Assembly: GCA_006176705.1 (NCBI GenBank)
Contig: QRFJ01000379.1
Location: 744,001 to 808,000, forward strand
Length of the DNA stretch: 64,000 bases
DNA from: Cocos nucifera
Lineage: Eukaryota > Streptophyta > Magnoliopsida > Arecales > Arecaceae
Direction of reading: 5' to 3'
The notes under the pieces were generated by a model. It was given only the letters and a program-made list of their open reading frames with translations, ran no database searches and had not been told where the DNA came from. The first letter of the stretch is position 1, and the number at the start of each line of letters is the position of its first letter. Made by a program: the position numbers and the translations under genes. Below are positions 45,650 to 57,177 of the stretch, piece after piece.

Positions 45650-47040
45650 CAAACTATGAAGATCGGCTCCTACCTCGATCAGGTAATGAAAAATCAGCTA
45701 ATTGCTTTTTTACAGGCAAATACAGACCTTTTTGCTTGGTCGGCGATGGACATGCCTGAGATTGATCTAGAAATGATGTCTCACTACCTAAAGATGGATC
45801 CAACCTACCGTCCAATCAAGCAAAAGAAGCAAAGTTTTGCCCTAGAGCGCCAAAAGGCCATAATCGAAGAGCTGGACGAATTGATCAAAGTTGGCTTCAT
45901 CAGAGAGGTGATGTACCCTGATTGGCTGGTGAACGTTGTATCAATGAAGAAAGCAAATAGAAAATGATGTATGTGCATTGACTTCACCGATTTGAATAAG
46001 GCTTGCCTAAAAGACAATTATCCGCTGCCCTAAATCAATCAATTAGTCGATGCCACTTTAGGACATGAGCTCCTCAGCTTTATGGATGCTTTCTTTGACT
46101 ATAATTAAATTTGGATGGCTCTTGAAAATGAAGAGAAAACAATCTTTATTACTGACCATGGGCTCTTTTATTACAAGGTGATGTCATTTGGATTAAAAAA
46201 TGCAGGAGCCATGTATCAAAGGCTGGTAAATAAGATCTTTAAAAATTAGATCAGTAGGAATATGGAGGCATATATTGATGACATGTTGATTAAGAGCTGT
46301 GCAACTTTAGACTATATTACTAACTTCCAGGAGACCTTCAATACTCTTTGCCGATACAAGATGAGGCTAAACCCTATGAAGTGTGCCTTCGAAGTCACTA
46401 CCGATAAATTTCTCGACTTTATGGTTTCGCATAGAGGTATCGAGATGAATACCAAGAAGATCAAAGTAATCTTAAAGATGACACCATCAAAAATAGTTAA
46501 AGAGTTATAATACCTAATTGGTAAAATAGCCTCTCTTAACCATTTTATCTTCAGGTCGGTAGAGAGGTGTCTTTTCTTTTTCCATACTCTTAAACAACTA
46601 AAGAATTTTTAGTGGACCTCGAAATGCCAAGAGGTCTTTAAAGAGCTAAAAAAGTATCTCAGCTCCCAACCTCTGCTCACTAAACTCCAACTAGGCAAAG
46701 AGCTCCTTCTGTACCTTGCTGTCTCTTCGATAGCCATCAATGCAGTTCTCATCTAGAAAGAAGGATGTTTGCAGAAGCCCATTTATTATACTAGCAAGGT
46801 CCTCTATGATGCAGAGACCAGATACACTAAGTTGAAAAAAATAATTTTTACATTGATCATCATAATAAGAAAGCTCTGACCCTACTTCTAAGCCCACATC
46901 GTGGTGTTACTCACGGATCAACCAATTAAGATGGTGATTCATCATCTGGACACTTTAGGTTGGATTGCAAAATGAGCCCTGAAACTCTCAGTGTTGGACA
47001 TACACTACCGATCGAGGCTTTCCATTAAAGCCTAAATCTT
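45650..47040 (+). pseudogene. Tat reverse transcriptase and first RNase H
   Basis: RT starts with FLQANTDLFAWSAMDMPEI, then PIKQKKQSFALERQKAI, KVGFIREVMYPDWL, CMCIDFTDLNKAC and DNYPLP, and a decayed MDAF-type block. MSFGLKNAGAMYQRLVNKIF and the catalytic AYIDDMLIKS (YIDD form, about 46270) follow, then MRLNPMKCAF. RNase H continues to about 47040 with LLLYLAVSSIAINAVL and KPIYYTSKVL. Stops interrupt at 45967, 46031, 46108, 46249 and elsewhere. Confidence 0.86.
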
Positions 47041-47560
47041 AGCCAACTTTGTCCTCGAATGAACCATCCCAGATAGAGAAGATTCAGAAGGAAAGGTCAA
47101 AAAAAGATCAGAAAACCCCACAAGCTCAAAAGGTGATGAAAACTTAGGGTCGGATCTTGAAGAGTTATGGACCCTATATATTAATGGCTCATCGAATTCA
47201 TCGAGGTCAGAGGCCGAACTCATTTTATCTAATTCTGAAGGAGATGGGGCTGCATACGCTTTGCGCTTCGAGTTCTCAATCATAAATAATGAGATGGAAT
47301 ATGAAGTTTTGATCACAGGGCTAAATATCACCAGAGAAGCTAGAGCCCATCATTTGAAGGTTTTTAGTGATTCATAGTTGGTGGTTGGACAGATCAAGGG
47401 CGAGTATGAAGCTCGAAAAGATAATATGAGAAAATACCTCTAAAAGATAAAAGATCTAATCTTGCTTTTCCAATATTTTAATATTCAATAGGTTTTTAGG
47501 GCACAAAATGCTAGAGCTGATGCCTTGTCTAAGTTAGCATCATCATTGCTCGCCGACTTG
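47041..47560 (+). pseudogene. Second (archaeal-type) RNase H of the Tat element
   Basis: After a Ser/Glu-rich linker, WTLYINGSSNS (about 47168) is followed by GAAYALRFEF, NNEMEYEVLITGLNIT and VFSDSQ-type and QIKGEYEARKDNMRKYL blocks, ending with NARADALSKLAS (about 47508). This is the additional RNase H known from Tat elements, distinct from the one joined to RT. The first catalytic Asp position reads Asn (INGSS for the usual DGSS), Glu (MEYE) and Asp (FSDS) remain. It carries several stops. Confidence 0.8.
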
Positions 47561-48860
47561 AAGAAAGAGACCTACTTTGACGTCTTAAGAACCTTGAGCT
47601 TAGAGGAGCTTGCCTCTGTTCAACAAATCGATGAAGAACCCAGCTAGATGCACCCTCTTATAAAGTATCTAAGATCAAGTGGGCTACCATCTGATCAAAA
47701 AGAAGCTAAAATGGTTAGAAATAAGGTTGCGAGATATGTATTGCTTAATAATGAATTATACAAGCGGTCTTTCTCTCTACCTCTTTTGAAGTGCTTGCGT
47801 CTATCTGAAGCTGACTACGTCCTATGAGAAGTTCATGAGGATATCTATGGAAGCTACTTGGGGGGCAGATCTTTATTTTATAAGATCCTTCGGCAAGGCT
47901 ACTATTGGCCAACATGCAACAAGATGCATAAAATTTTTTCAGAATATGTGAGCAATGTGAGCAAAATGACAGGATCTAGTATCAATCAACGACACTTCTG
48001 ACTTCAATTGAAGCTCCATGGTCATTCGTCCAATGCGGGTTGGACATCCTCAGGCCAGTGCAAGTTTCTTCTGGTGGCCATTGACTACTTTACGAAATAG
48101 GTTGAAGCTGAACCTTTAGCTTAAATCACTAAAGCGAAAGTCTAAGATTTTATTTGAAAGTCAATCATCTATCGATACGGTCTTCCTAAGGTATTGATTT
48201 TCAATAATGGCTGACAATTCAGTGGAGCCCGACTCCATGAGTTTTGTGAAGGTCACGGGATAAAGCAGCGCTTCACCTCAATAGGCCATCCACAAGCAAA
48301 CAGAGAGATTGAAGTCACCAACAGAACTCTCCTATAAGACTTGAAAGCCAAACTGGATTGGATTGGGAGGTCATGGATAGAAGAGCTTCATCACGTTCTT
48401 TGGGCCTATGAAACCATCCAAAGAATTTCTAGTGGTAAAACACCCTTCAACCTGGTGTTTGGAATAGAGGCAATCATACTTGTGGAATTCGGACTCCATT
48501 TCTTCTGAGTCGAGGAGTATAGTGAAGACACCAACCCAATATGACTTCGAGCTAACCTCGACTTAATTGAAGAAAGCAAGAAATATGCCACAATAAGGAT
48601 GACTGCTTATCGCCAGAGGATAGCCAGATACTACAACACTTGGGTTAAAGCCAAAGAATTTTGAGTCAGTGATCTTGTCCTTTGGTGAATTGCCCATCAA
48701 GTAGGAAAAGCTTTCACCTAACTAGGAAGGCCCCTATCAAGTTAACGAGGTGATATGACCAGAAACTTACCGCTTGAAGCAGCTAAAGGGACTCCACTTC
48801 CTAGGCCTTGGAATTTGGCCAATCTTCGCATATATTATCAATGATTCATGTGATATTGAA
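47561..48860 (+). pseudogene. Tat integrase
   Basis: Linker blocks ARYVLLNNELYKRSFSLPLL and VHEDIYGSYLGGRSLFYKIL precede GYYWPTCNKM, the zinc domain end. In the core, VAIDYFTK keeps the first Asp. The second site reads IFNNG, with Asn for Asp. AQ-type HPQANREIEVTNRTLL keeps the Glu. LHHVLWAYETIQRISSGKTPFNLVFG and a C-terminal ARYYNTWVKAKEF follow. The frame has many stops, several with TGA for Arg/Trp. It ends about 48850, shortly before the 60-bp repeats. Confidence 0.83.
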
Positions 48861-48925
48861 TAAATGAATTTCCAAATTCATCGACTCATACTTGCATGAT
48901 AGGAAAGACTCAGGAGAAGTCCCAC

Positions 48926-49095
48926 AAGGTTTCTTTGATCGGGATGTTAATACAGTGGGTTTCTCAGATCATAACTGCTTTGTCCAAGGTTTTTTTGATT
49001 GGAACGTTAATACAGCGAGTTTCTTAGATCGAAATTATTTTATCCAAGATTTATTTGATCGGGATGTTAATACAATGGATTTCTCATATCGGAAT
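48926..49095 (+). repeat. 60-bp tandem repeats, left part
   Basis: Two full 60-bp units and 50 bp of a third, each starting aaggt or aagat and containing tttgatcgggatgttaatac. Because 60 is divisible by three, the array stays in one frame and reads as 20-residue repeats (QGFFDRDVNT and variants). The array continues at 55495 after the hAT element. Confidence 0.93.
49088..49095. other. hAT target site duplication (left), ATCGGAAT
   Basis: Eight bases before the hAT end. The right counterpart, ATCGAAAC (55495-55502), matches at six of eight. hAT elements make 8-bp duplications. The adjoining 60-bp unit has atcggaactgctttgttc at the same place, which supports both boundaries. Confidence 0.75.
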
Positions 49096-49395
49096 AGGAC
49101 TGAAACTGGACTCGGGCCAGTCCAAGACCCATCAGACTGGGCCAACTTTGGATCGGGCTTTGGGCTAGGCCCAAGATAATTTAGGCTAGGTTTGAAATTA
49201 AACATAGAGCCTATTTGTCTTTTGAGCCAGGCTTGGGCATACCTTTGACCCAACCTGAGCACAACCAGAACTTGAGCCCAGCCCAAACCCAAGCCCGAAT
49301 ATAGGCCCGATCAAAAGCAGCCTGAGCCGGGCCTGAATTCAAGCCTGAATACAAGCCCGATAAAAGCCTGTATATTCAGCCCGAATCTAATACTG

Positions 49396-51234
49396 AAATT
49401 GATATAGCCCATGGATGATTTTGAATGGACCAAAACCCCATCTAGCCATCCATCTTCTCACTTTGGTCTCCACTCGTCTCTCCCGACTTCCCCCATCGAA
49501 GTCTCAAAGAAGCTGAAGTGCTGTAGCCCCTAGCCCTCCTAGCTCCTGCTCCATGTTCGTTTGCCATTGCCATCTTCCATCCTCCCCATCACCATTTGCT
49601 GTCTTCCATCTTCCCCCATCGTCGTATATCATCTTCCATCTTTCATCTTTCTATCTTCAGCTATTACCGTTTGCCATTTTAGGTATGCATCCAACCGAAT
49701 CCCCCTTCCTCTGGATCTCCAATTCTCCAATCTTAAGATTCCTCAATCCCTATTTCAGTATTTCATTTTCCTCTTAAGATTAGGGTTTCGAAGTTGTATC
49801 ATCAGAGACTTGGTTCAAAGCTGATTCATCTCCACGAAAAGAAGGGAACATGCTTTGATTTGTCATTAATATCTAGTTCTATAGGTCGCTTGGAAGGTCA
49901 GATCTTTTTCATTTTTTGTTGGTTTTTTAGATATTTCTTTTAGTCTAAGATTGCTGGGTTAATAGCTTAACTCGATTCCTTTCCATATCCTGTTAAGTTT
50001 AAATGCAACACCAAAAATCATATCCTGGACTGCTATTAACCCAACCTAAACTATATGCACACATGGTTGCCAACTACATGTTCAAGCACAGCACATGTAT
50101 TTGGAAAGTGATCCTGATCTGTTTGTTTCTTTCAGCTATTTTTCAAAGACTTCTTTAGATGGGAAATAAGTGTCGTGTTATGATATAACTGAGGTATCTT
50201 TCATGTAATCATGTTAAATTCAGTGCACATGGAGCAAAGAATCAAATTAGCACTTGCTTCTTTCAACGCTTGTGGGCAAGGGTCTCTGCTTCTTGATAGA
50301 TTTGTCTATGATTCAAGAACCAGAAGAGGCTAAAAGATACTTGCATCCTTGTCCATAGGTTCTACAAAACAACTTAACTCTAGCAATGACTAAGATATGA
50401 GAATAGAAAAATATTAAATTATTAAATGTCAAGATAATTTTAATGTTTAAAAATAAAAAATAAAAAAATGAAGGGACAAGATTATGGAAATGTTTATATA
50501 TTTATTAATATGAAAACAAACATGGGAGAGACAGCATAAATGATGGTAGAGACAACACCATTAGTGAAACATATTACTCATCTGTAACTCATATCAGTCA
50601 ATTTGATTAGTCATAAAAATAATGAATGAATAAATCATAAACATGTAAATAATTTATTATTTGTGAAGATAATTCAGATTTTAGAGAAACATTTAGAAAA
50701 TACAAGGAGATAAAGACTACTTGAAGAGATTTTTAGTAATCCAAAGAATATTGTTGCTATATCTACAAATTGAAAAAAAATTATAGTCACCCACTGCACT
50801 CCTTTTTTTTTTTTTGGTACCATTTCATCCTCAGTCCAAGTATGCTAAGACTCATGGAGATGGAGACAAAAGAGGAAGCTCCAAAATTTAGAAATATTAT
50901 TAAAATAAATAAAAATATGTGGTAAAATATGAAATATTGAATAAGTTTGCTACCTTGTGTAATCCATGATATGATATTAAGCAGAAATTTTGAGGTATGC
51001 AAAATATCTGTTAAAAAATAATACTAGTAAATATATTTCCACTATATGTAACATTATTATCATTATTGATTTTGAATATCATCCATATTCAAATTTGACA
51101 CCATAATCATTTTAGTTCTAGTTTCAATACTTTCATTCTTAGATATAAGGAGATATATATTTTACAAATATTGATTTTATAAATATTAATTTTTTTAGTA
51201 ATTTATGTTCTTATTTGGATAGATTGTTTTATTA
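49396..51234. other. hAT 5' region upstream of the transposase
   Basis: A C/T-rich leader (49440-49640, with ccatcttccatcctcc-type repeats) is followed by AT-rich, intron-like DNA. A candidate 5' untranslated exon ends near 49683 (gccattttag then gtatgc). No coding frame is recognised. Confidence 0.5.
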
Positions 51235-53158
51235 ATGTCTTATTCTAAAATGGATGAAAATGAGACTGTTGAAGATATAAGGGATAGGAATGATAAAGAT
51301 GAAGATACTATTGAAGCTATTGAAAGTGATAAAGGTTCTAAAAAAAGATCTTGGATATGGAATCACTTTATTGAGAAAAGAAAATCTGATGGACCAATAG
51401 CTATATGCAAATATTGCAAAAGGATATTAAGTGGCAGTACTAAAGGAGGAGCAAGTCATCTAAAATGACATCTTGAAAATGTTTGCAAGAAATATTAAAA
51501 GAATTTGATGAATTAAATGTTTATAGTAGCAAGTTCAAAAAATCCAATGAAGTCTTTTAAATTCAATCAAGAAGAGAGTAGAAAATTGCTTGTAAAATTT
51601 ATTATATGTATCGAACCTCCATTTCATACTATTGAGCATCTTGTTTTTTTTTATTTTATGAGATCTATTCAATCATTGTTTAACATTATTGGTCATAAGA
51701 TAGTAAGAAGTGATTGTATGGCTATGTACCAAGTAGAAAGAAAAAATTGCATGATGAATTTAAGAAATTAAATTCTTGAATTAGTTTCACTATTGATATT
51801 TGGATATTAAATCAGAAAATTAGTTATCTTTCCCTCACGGCATATTATATTGATTCTGAATTTATTTTGCATAAGAGGATAATTAGTTTCAAGAAACTAG
51901 CATACCCTCATACTAGTTTTGTAATTGAAGATACTATTGGAAAGTGCCTTGTTGAATGGAAACTAGATTCTAAAATATGTGCCCTTTACTTTAGATAATT
52001 GCTCTAAAAATGATGCTATAATTAGAAGGATTCAAGTTCATTTTTGTCATGGAATGTTATTTAATGGGGAGTATAGTCATATTAGATGTTGTGCACACAT
52101 ATTAAATATTATGATTCAAGATGGGATGAAAATAATTCATGAAGCCATTGAATGCATCAGGAAGATTATTAGATATGTGTTTGCATTTGCATCTCGAATG
52201 CAAGGATTTAATGAAATTGCACAACATATGAGACTTCCTACTAAAAAAGGGCTCATTTTAGATGTTGCTACAAGATGGAATTCTACTTATGAAATGTTGA
52301 CTGATGCAATTACTTATAAAGATATTTTTAGTAGATATGCAATGGAATATTCATGTATGTGCCCCACCAATGATGAATGAAAACAAGCTGATGTAGTTCT
52401 TAAATTCTTAGAAGACTTTTTAGATGCCACTAAAGCATTTTCTGGTTACAAGTATCCCACATCTAATTTCTATATTAAAAAAGTTTGGAGAATTAGAACC
52501 TTATTGATGTATGGGAGTGTTGATACTAATGATACACTAAAGCAATTGACGTAAAAGAAATTCAACAAATATTGGTCTCAGTGCAATATTTTATTGGTCA
52601 TTACTTCTATTTTGGATCCTTGATCAAAGTTGATATTTATAGAGTTTTGTTATCAAATGGCATTTGATGTGGAAGAGAGTAAGAAGAAGATTGATGAGGT
52701 TCATGCTTATCTTTATAAATTTTATAATGAGTATGCAGATGCAACAAGAGTGCAGCTTTCTATAAATTCAAGTGAACTTACAATTGATTTTGATGGACAA
52801 AGTTATATAACTTCAGTTTCTTCTTTTTAACTGGAGTAAAATAAAATTTGGCATCGATTTTGTTTAGTTTAGAAATCAAAGTTCTTCGAAAAGGTCAAAG
52901 AGATCAGAGCTAAGTAGTTATTTAGATGATGATGTACTTTCTGATATGAGGGACAAGCAGTTTGATATTTTAGCATGGTGGAAGAGCGATGCAGTAGTCT
53001 ATCCTATATTATCAAAAATGGCTAGAGATATTCTTGCTATTACAATCTCTACTATTTCATCTGAATCGGCATTCAGTACTGGTGGTAGAGTTGTAGATCA
53101 GTATCAGAGTTCATTGAGTCCATCTACAGTCGAGGCTTTAGTTGGTACCCAAGATTGA
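51235..53158 (+). pseudogene. hAT transposase (BED zinc finger, hATC dimerisation domain)
   Basis: Starts at 51235 (MSYSKMDENETVED) with an acidic N-terminus, then a BED-type finger: WNHFIEKRKSDGPIAICKYC, with CxxC at residues 62-65 and a later HLK-H-LENVC. The RNase H-like core is recovered in pieces: FTLDNCSKNDAI (about 51985), RCCAHILNIMIQDGM, then ATRWNSTYEML (52270). The hATC domain at 52946-53158 has DILAWWKSDAVVYPILSKMARDIL and STISSESAFSTGGRVVD. It is broken by a TGA at 51466 in the finger and by shifts near 51780, 51970 and 52380-52630. Confidence 0.9.
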
Positions 53159-55360
53159 CTTCATGAAGAATATGATGAAGGTATATAAATAATTTAAATT
53201 TATGTTATATTTTTTATTTGCTCATAGTTTTTATATTTTAAAGATTTATAATTGGTATGTGTGTTAACAGTTACAAGTAGCTCGAATTTTTTAAAGTTGA
53301 ATGTGGATGATGGCACCCTGGAGTGAGCTGAGCAGTAAAGTTGGGATGTGGATATAATATTATGTAACCATCTATATTGTGTTTCTTTAATCCATATGAA
53401 ATTACAAATTTTTATATGTAACAATTTCATATGTAATCATCAATATATTTTCAAATTTTTGAAGTTGTAGTTTGCACTACTTTCACTTTTGTCCGAAGTC
53501 ATACCATAGAAAGTGCTGGCCAAGGTACTTGCAAATTCTACTCCAATTTTTTATTGTTCTGTAGCTATGATGCCTTTAATAAGTAAAGCTGTTATGTTCT
53601 TCTGTTAATCATATTCTTGCTGCATTAATCAGGATAATTTCTTTTGAAGGCTTAGAGGAAAAAGGTATCATGCTAAGGGCTTGGGATGATCTTCTCACAA
53701 TCGTATCTTGATTTACTGCCTGTATGTTCTCATTTCTGGGGTTGCTTGTTTCTTTCATACTTATGCATTGAAAATGTCATTGTTGTTTGCAATCTCATAC
53801 ATGCTAAAATGAGGTACTATTGTTTCTCACTTGTTTTTTGAAACATTTGAATGCTAATACTACGATCTTGATAGTGACTATTTTTTGGTTGCTGTATCTT
53901 CAGGCTATTCTTACGCTTTACAAAAGCTAAAAGATGGTGTTAGCATTGAAGATGCCAAAGCTGTAAGTGAACCAGATGTCGTGAGTTAGATAGTTAAGTG
54001 GAGGAGAGTATGTGTAGATATTTCATGGCAAACCTTGTTTTTGGATCATTATTGCTACTGAAGTTAACACTTAACAATTAGCTCTTTGTTTAGTCTTAGA
54101 AAATCTCTTGTTGAGCCTTTAGAATTTTTTGATGTTGAATGTTTGATGCCAATATTTTTGAGGTTTAGTATGTGAGCATGACATTTAGAATTTTTCTGGA
54201 TGATTGCTGTTTAAGAAAGGATTTCTAAGGTTAATGTTTGGGGCCTTGGGTAGGGCCTAAAGTGTCTCCACTCCCTAATAATCCACTTGACGTGGAGCTT
54301 GATATTCTTTTCATTGATGTGGCAATAATTTATTTTAGTGAAAGAAACAATCATTGGGTTTCAAAGACATGGATAATTGGTCAGCCAATTTGGTGTCGTG
54401 CGTCATCTCACTGCCGTGCTTTCAAGATTGTTTTCTTTTTATTTGTACTATTTGGGCAGCTTTTACTACCTATTTGTAGGGGGTTATAACTTATATTGTC
54501 AGCAGGTTCTTATGGTTTGTCCTGGTCATGATCAAAGAAGGCAATCAGCAATGGCATCTTCAATCTCTGGGTCTTGTCAAATTGGATTATATCAACTCTT
54601 TCAGATATATCTGTATGATCATCTTAATAAACTGGTTCACTGCTTTGTTTGGAGGTTCATATCTTTGGTTGCTGTTTCTTTGTTCTTTTTCTTATCTTAC
54701 AAAGCAGGGTGGTTATTACCAAGAAACATATATCATTCTTACTGCTGGCACTAAGATTCCATATGGGCCTACCATCCTGTCTCATATGCTTTAGTGGATT
54801 ATTACAACCATCTCTTTCTTCATGTTGTTCCTCGGTATTGACAACAACCAGGCCTTCAGAGTGCTTTCTGGGTATGACTTCTTTCATGGGATTCTCGGCT
54901 TATATTAATACTTTTATGCTCTATACCTTATGCATACAATTAGCTACACACTTATAAAGCTAGCTTCAGTGGGCTCAGCAGTTTATCATTCTACTGATGT
55001 CTTCTCTAATGCACCTTATACAGTTATACTCAGCTATTTAATGTTCTACGAGTTCTCTTCTTTCAAGTCATCACTGTTATGTTCAATATCCTGAATGTTG
55101 TCATGCCCAACACCCTGCATATTTATCATCTGCTGTCCAACCATCTGGTTTGCTTGTTATGTACACTGTGGTATCTTGTATGTAATATACTTATAGTTTT
55201 TGTATTGGTGTTTTTTGTATCCCACTCAATCGCAACGGGTCGCTACATTGTAATCTCCATGGTGGCCTGCTTGTTTAGTTCCTCTTTGTATCCTGATACT
55301 TAATATAAATACAGTGTTAAGCTTTACCAAAACATAAATAAATAAATCAAGAAATAGAAT
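53159..55360. other. hAT 3' region, unexplained exon-like segments
   Basis: About 2.2 kb between the transposase and the right end. At 53635-53690 there is an acceptor-like attaatcag followed by an open stretch, ISFEGLEEKGIMLRAWDDLL. At 53904 a tcttcag acceptor is followed by GYSYALQKLKDGVSIEDAKA and a gtaag donor. The segment 54520-54960 is open in all three forward frames and reads as hydrophobic sequence. I do not recognise a gene. It may be captured host DNA or simply noncoding. Confidence 0.4.
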
Positions 55361-55494
55361 GATTCGGGCTTGGACGTGGGCTGGGCTTGGGCCTCAATTT
55401 TTAAAAAAATTCAGGCCTAAGCCCGATAAAAAAATGTAGGCTGGGCTTGGGTAGCGGTATGGCCTGGCCTAGCCCGACCCGTTTCCAACCCTAG

Positions 55495-55725
55495 ATCGAA
55501 ACCACTTTGTTCGAGGTCCCTTTGATCGGAATGTTAATATAGTGGGTTCTTCATATCGGAACTGCTTTGTTCAAGGTCCCTTTGATCAAGATATTAATAC
55601 AACAAGTTTCTAAGATTGGAACTGCTTCTTATAAGATTTTTTTGTTCGGGATACTAATACAACGAATTCCTCATATTGGAATCGCTTCTCTCAAGACCCC
55701 TTTGATAAGGAGGTTAACACAAAAT
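55495..55725 (+). repeat. 60-bp tandem repeats, right part
   Basis: Three complete 60-bp units (from gaggtccctttgatcgg at about 55518) and the remainders at each side. They are more diverged than the left part. The array decays into gttaacacaaaattagc at about 55710-55730. With the left part this makes about seven units. Confidence 0.9.
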
Positions 55726-57177
55726 TAGCAAAGTTTTGTAGGTCGGAACTGAATAATGATGAAACTTTTGAGGTCGGAACACCTCATAAAAGGACTACTT
55801 GGATGGAGACCAATCATTCCAAAGTCTACATTTTCTTCGACAAACAAAAATAAAAAGTGATATTCATTTATTGAAGAAAAGTTCTTATAAGAGGAAGAAT
55901 GCCAGAATTGCTTTTATAAGAAACAACATAAAGAAAAAAAGAAAACAAAGGATTTTACATCGAAATTACAACAGATCTTATGGGATCAAGATTCCAATAT
56001 AATGTTGTCTTCTCCATTCCGAAATCACGTCCTGAAACAAGAATAGCGCAACCATGAGTCCACCAAGGTCAAGATTGCATTCACTTGGTTCTTGTCTCTA
56101 CACAGTCTCGAGCCATAGTCTTCGAAGAAATCACAGCTGATGCGGAGATCAAAGAGAGTCGTTAGCCTACTGAGAATAGACACACCAAGGCCAAGATCGC
56201 ATTTGCTTAGAGTCCAACTCCATGCAGCCTTGGACCAAGATGCCCTATATTGATGCAGATGCATGATAGATACCCCGGAGAACAATCAGGTTTGCATCAA
56301 AGCATCACCTCAATGACCTGAGACTATGGTCTTCAAGAAGACCACAGTAGAGAAAGCCTTCGAGGCAGTGGATGCAATCTAGATCTTCATCCTTGGCAGC
56401 AGCTCGACCCTCTCCTCCTCCCCTTCTGAAGCGGCGCACCATACAAGCACCCAAGAAACAGTCATTGGATCCCTGCCCTTACTAGACAAGGAAACAATGA
56501 CAAAACTCTTAGGGCTGAGGGAACAACCATCTCTGATGTGAGGAGCAAAATGACAAAGATCTCAAGACCAATAATATGGATATCCGACAATCAAAACATC
56601 CATCATGAACATCTCTGAATCAGCCAAAGCCCACTAGGGCCCCTCTGTTTCTTCAAGGAGACAACAATGGCCCCAACAAAGGGGCATAGCTTCATCCCTG
56701 GTATCACACCTTTCTATCATTATCTCACAAAGTATTCTGAATGTCAGGAAGAAAAGCAAATGAAAGTCCTCTTTAAAAAGGAAAGTCTGCCATAATTGGC
56801 CCCACCAAATTGTGCCACATGCAAGTCCAAGATTGGGCAAATTTGTTACCCCACAGCTGTACGTCTAGTTTTTATGTGACGATTATGGATGTATCGCTTC
56901 TTAAACCATGTGCACTTAATGCTGCATAGAAAAATGGATACATCATACTAATTACGTACATGATTAACAAAATGATTGATTCGTAAGCCCTCAAGTTGGA
57001 ATCAACTTATCCGAGGCCCCTCGCACCAAAATCTCAACTCCTCAAGTCAGAGTAAAATAAAAAAGATCAAGCAAAAAGAAAAATCATCGAAAACAAAAAA
57101 AAAAATTATTTGTATAAAATTTTCTTTACAATGGCTCCAACAAGCCAGAATATATAGAGGAAAGAGATAAAGAAAAC
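55726..57177. other. Tat region between repeats and the antisense ORF
   Basis: No recognised coding sequence. At 56040-56360 two related blocks (ccaaggtcaagattgcattc and ccaaggccaagatcgcattt, about 56085 apart) form a loose repeat. The frames 55799-56002, 56025-56285, 56634-56840 and 56976-57170 have no family signal. Confidence 0.45.

Larger units (their letters stand above)
49096..55494 (+). mobile_element. hAT transposon, 6.4 kb, inserted in the Tat repeat array
   Basis: The left end AGGACTGAAACTGGACTCGG and the right end (55475-55494; reverse complement CTAGGGTTGGAAACGGGTCG) are imperfect inverted repeats of the hAT type. Each is followed inwards by runs of gcccgagccc-like sequence (49105-49395 and 55365-55485), typical of plant hAT subterminal regions. 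A broken hAT transposase is encoded at 51235-53158. The flanking 8-bp duplication and the repeat array that resumes exactly on the other side confirm the borders. Confidence 0.88.

Noticed and set aside
48892..49179. 95-codon frame over the 60-bp repeats as a gene
   Set aside because: It crosses the hAT boundary at 49096, so its C-terminal part is transposon sequence. The repeat frame itself is reported as a finding.
54238..54957. Overlapping hydrophobic frames that look like membrane segments
   Set aside because: Three frames overlap in T-rich DNA, none has conserved motifs, and T-rich DNA gives hydrophobic residues in any frame. Kept only as an unexplained region of the hAT element.
48926..55725. 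60-bp direct repeats considered as a CRISPR-like array
   Set aside because: Units are contiguous without spacers, diverge freely, sit in a plant retrotransposon and have no cas genes nearby.
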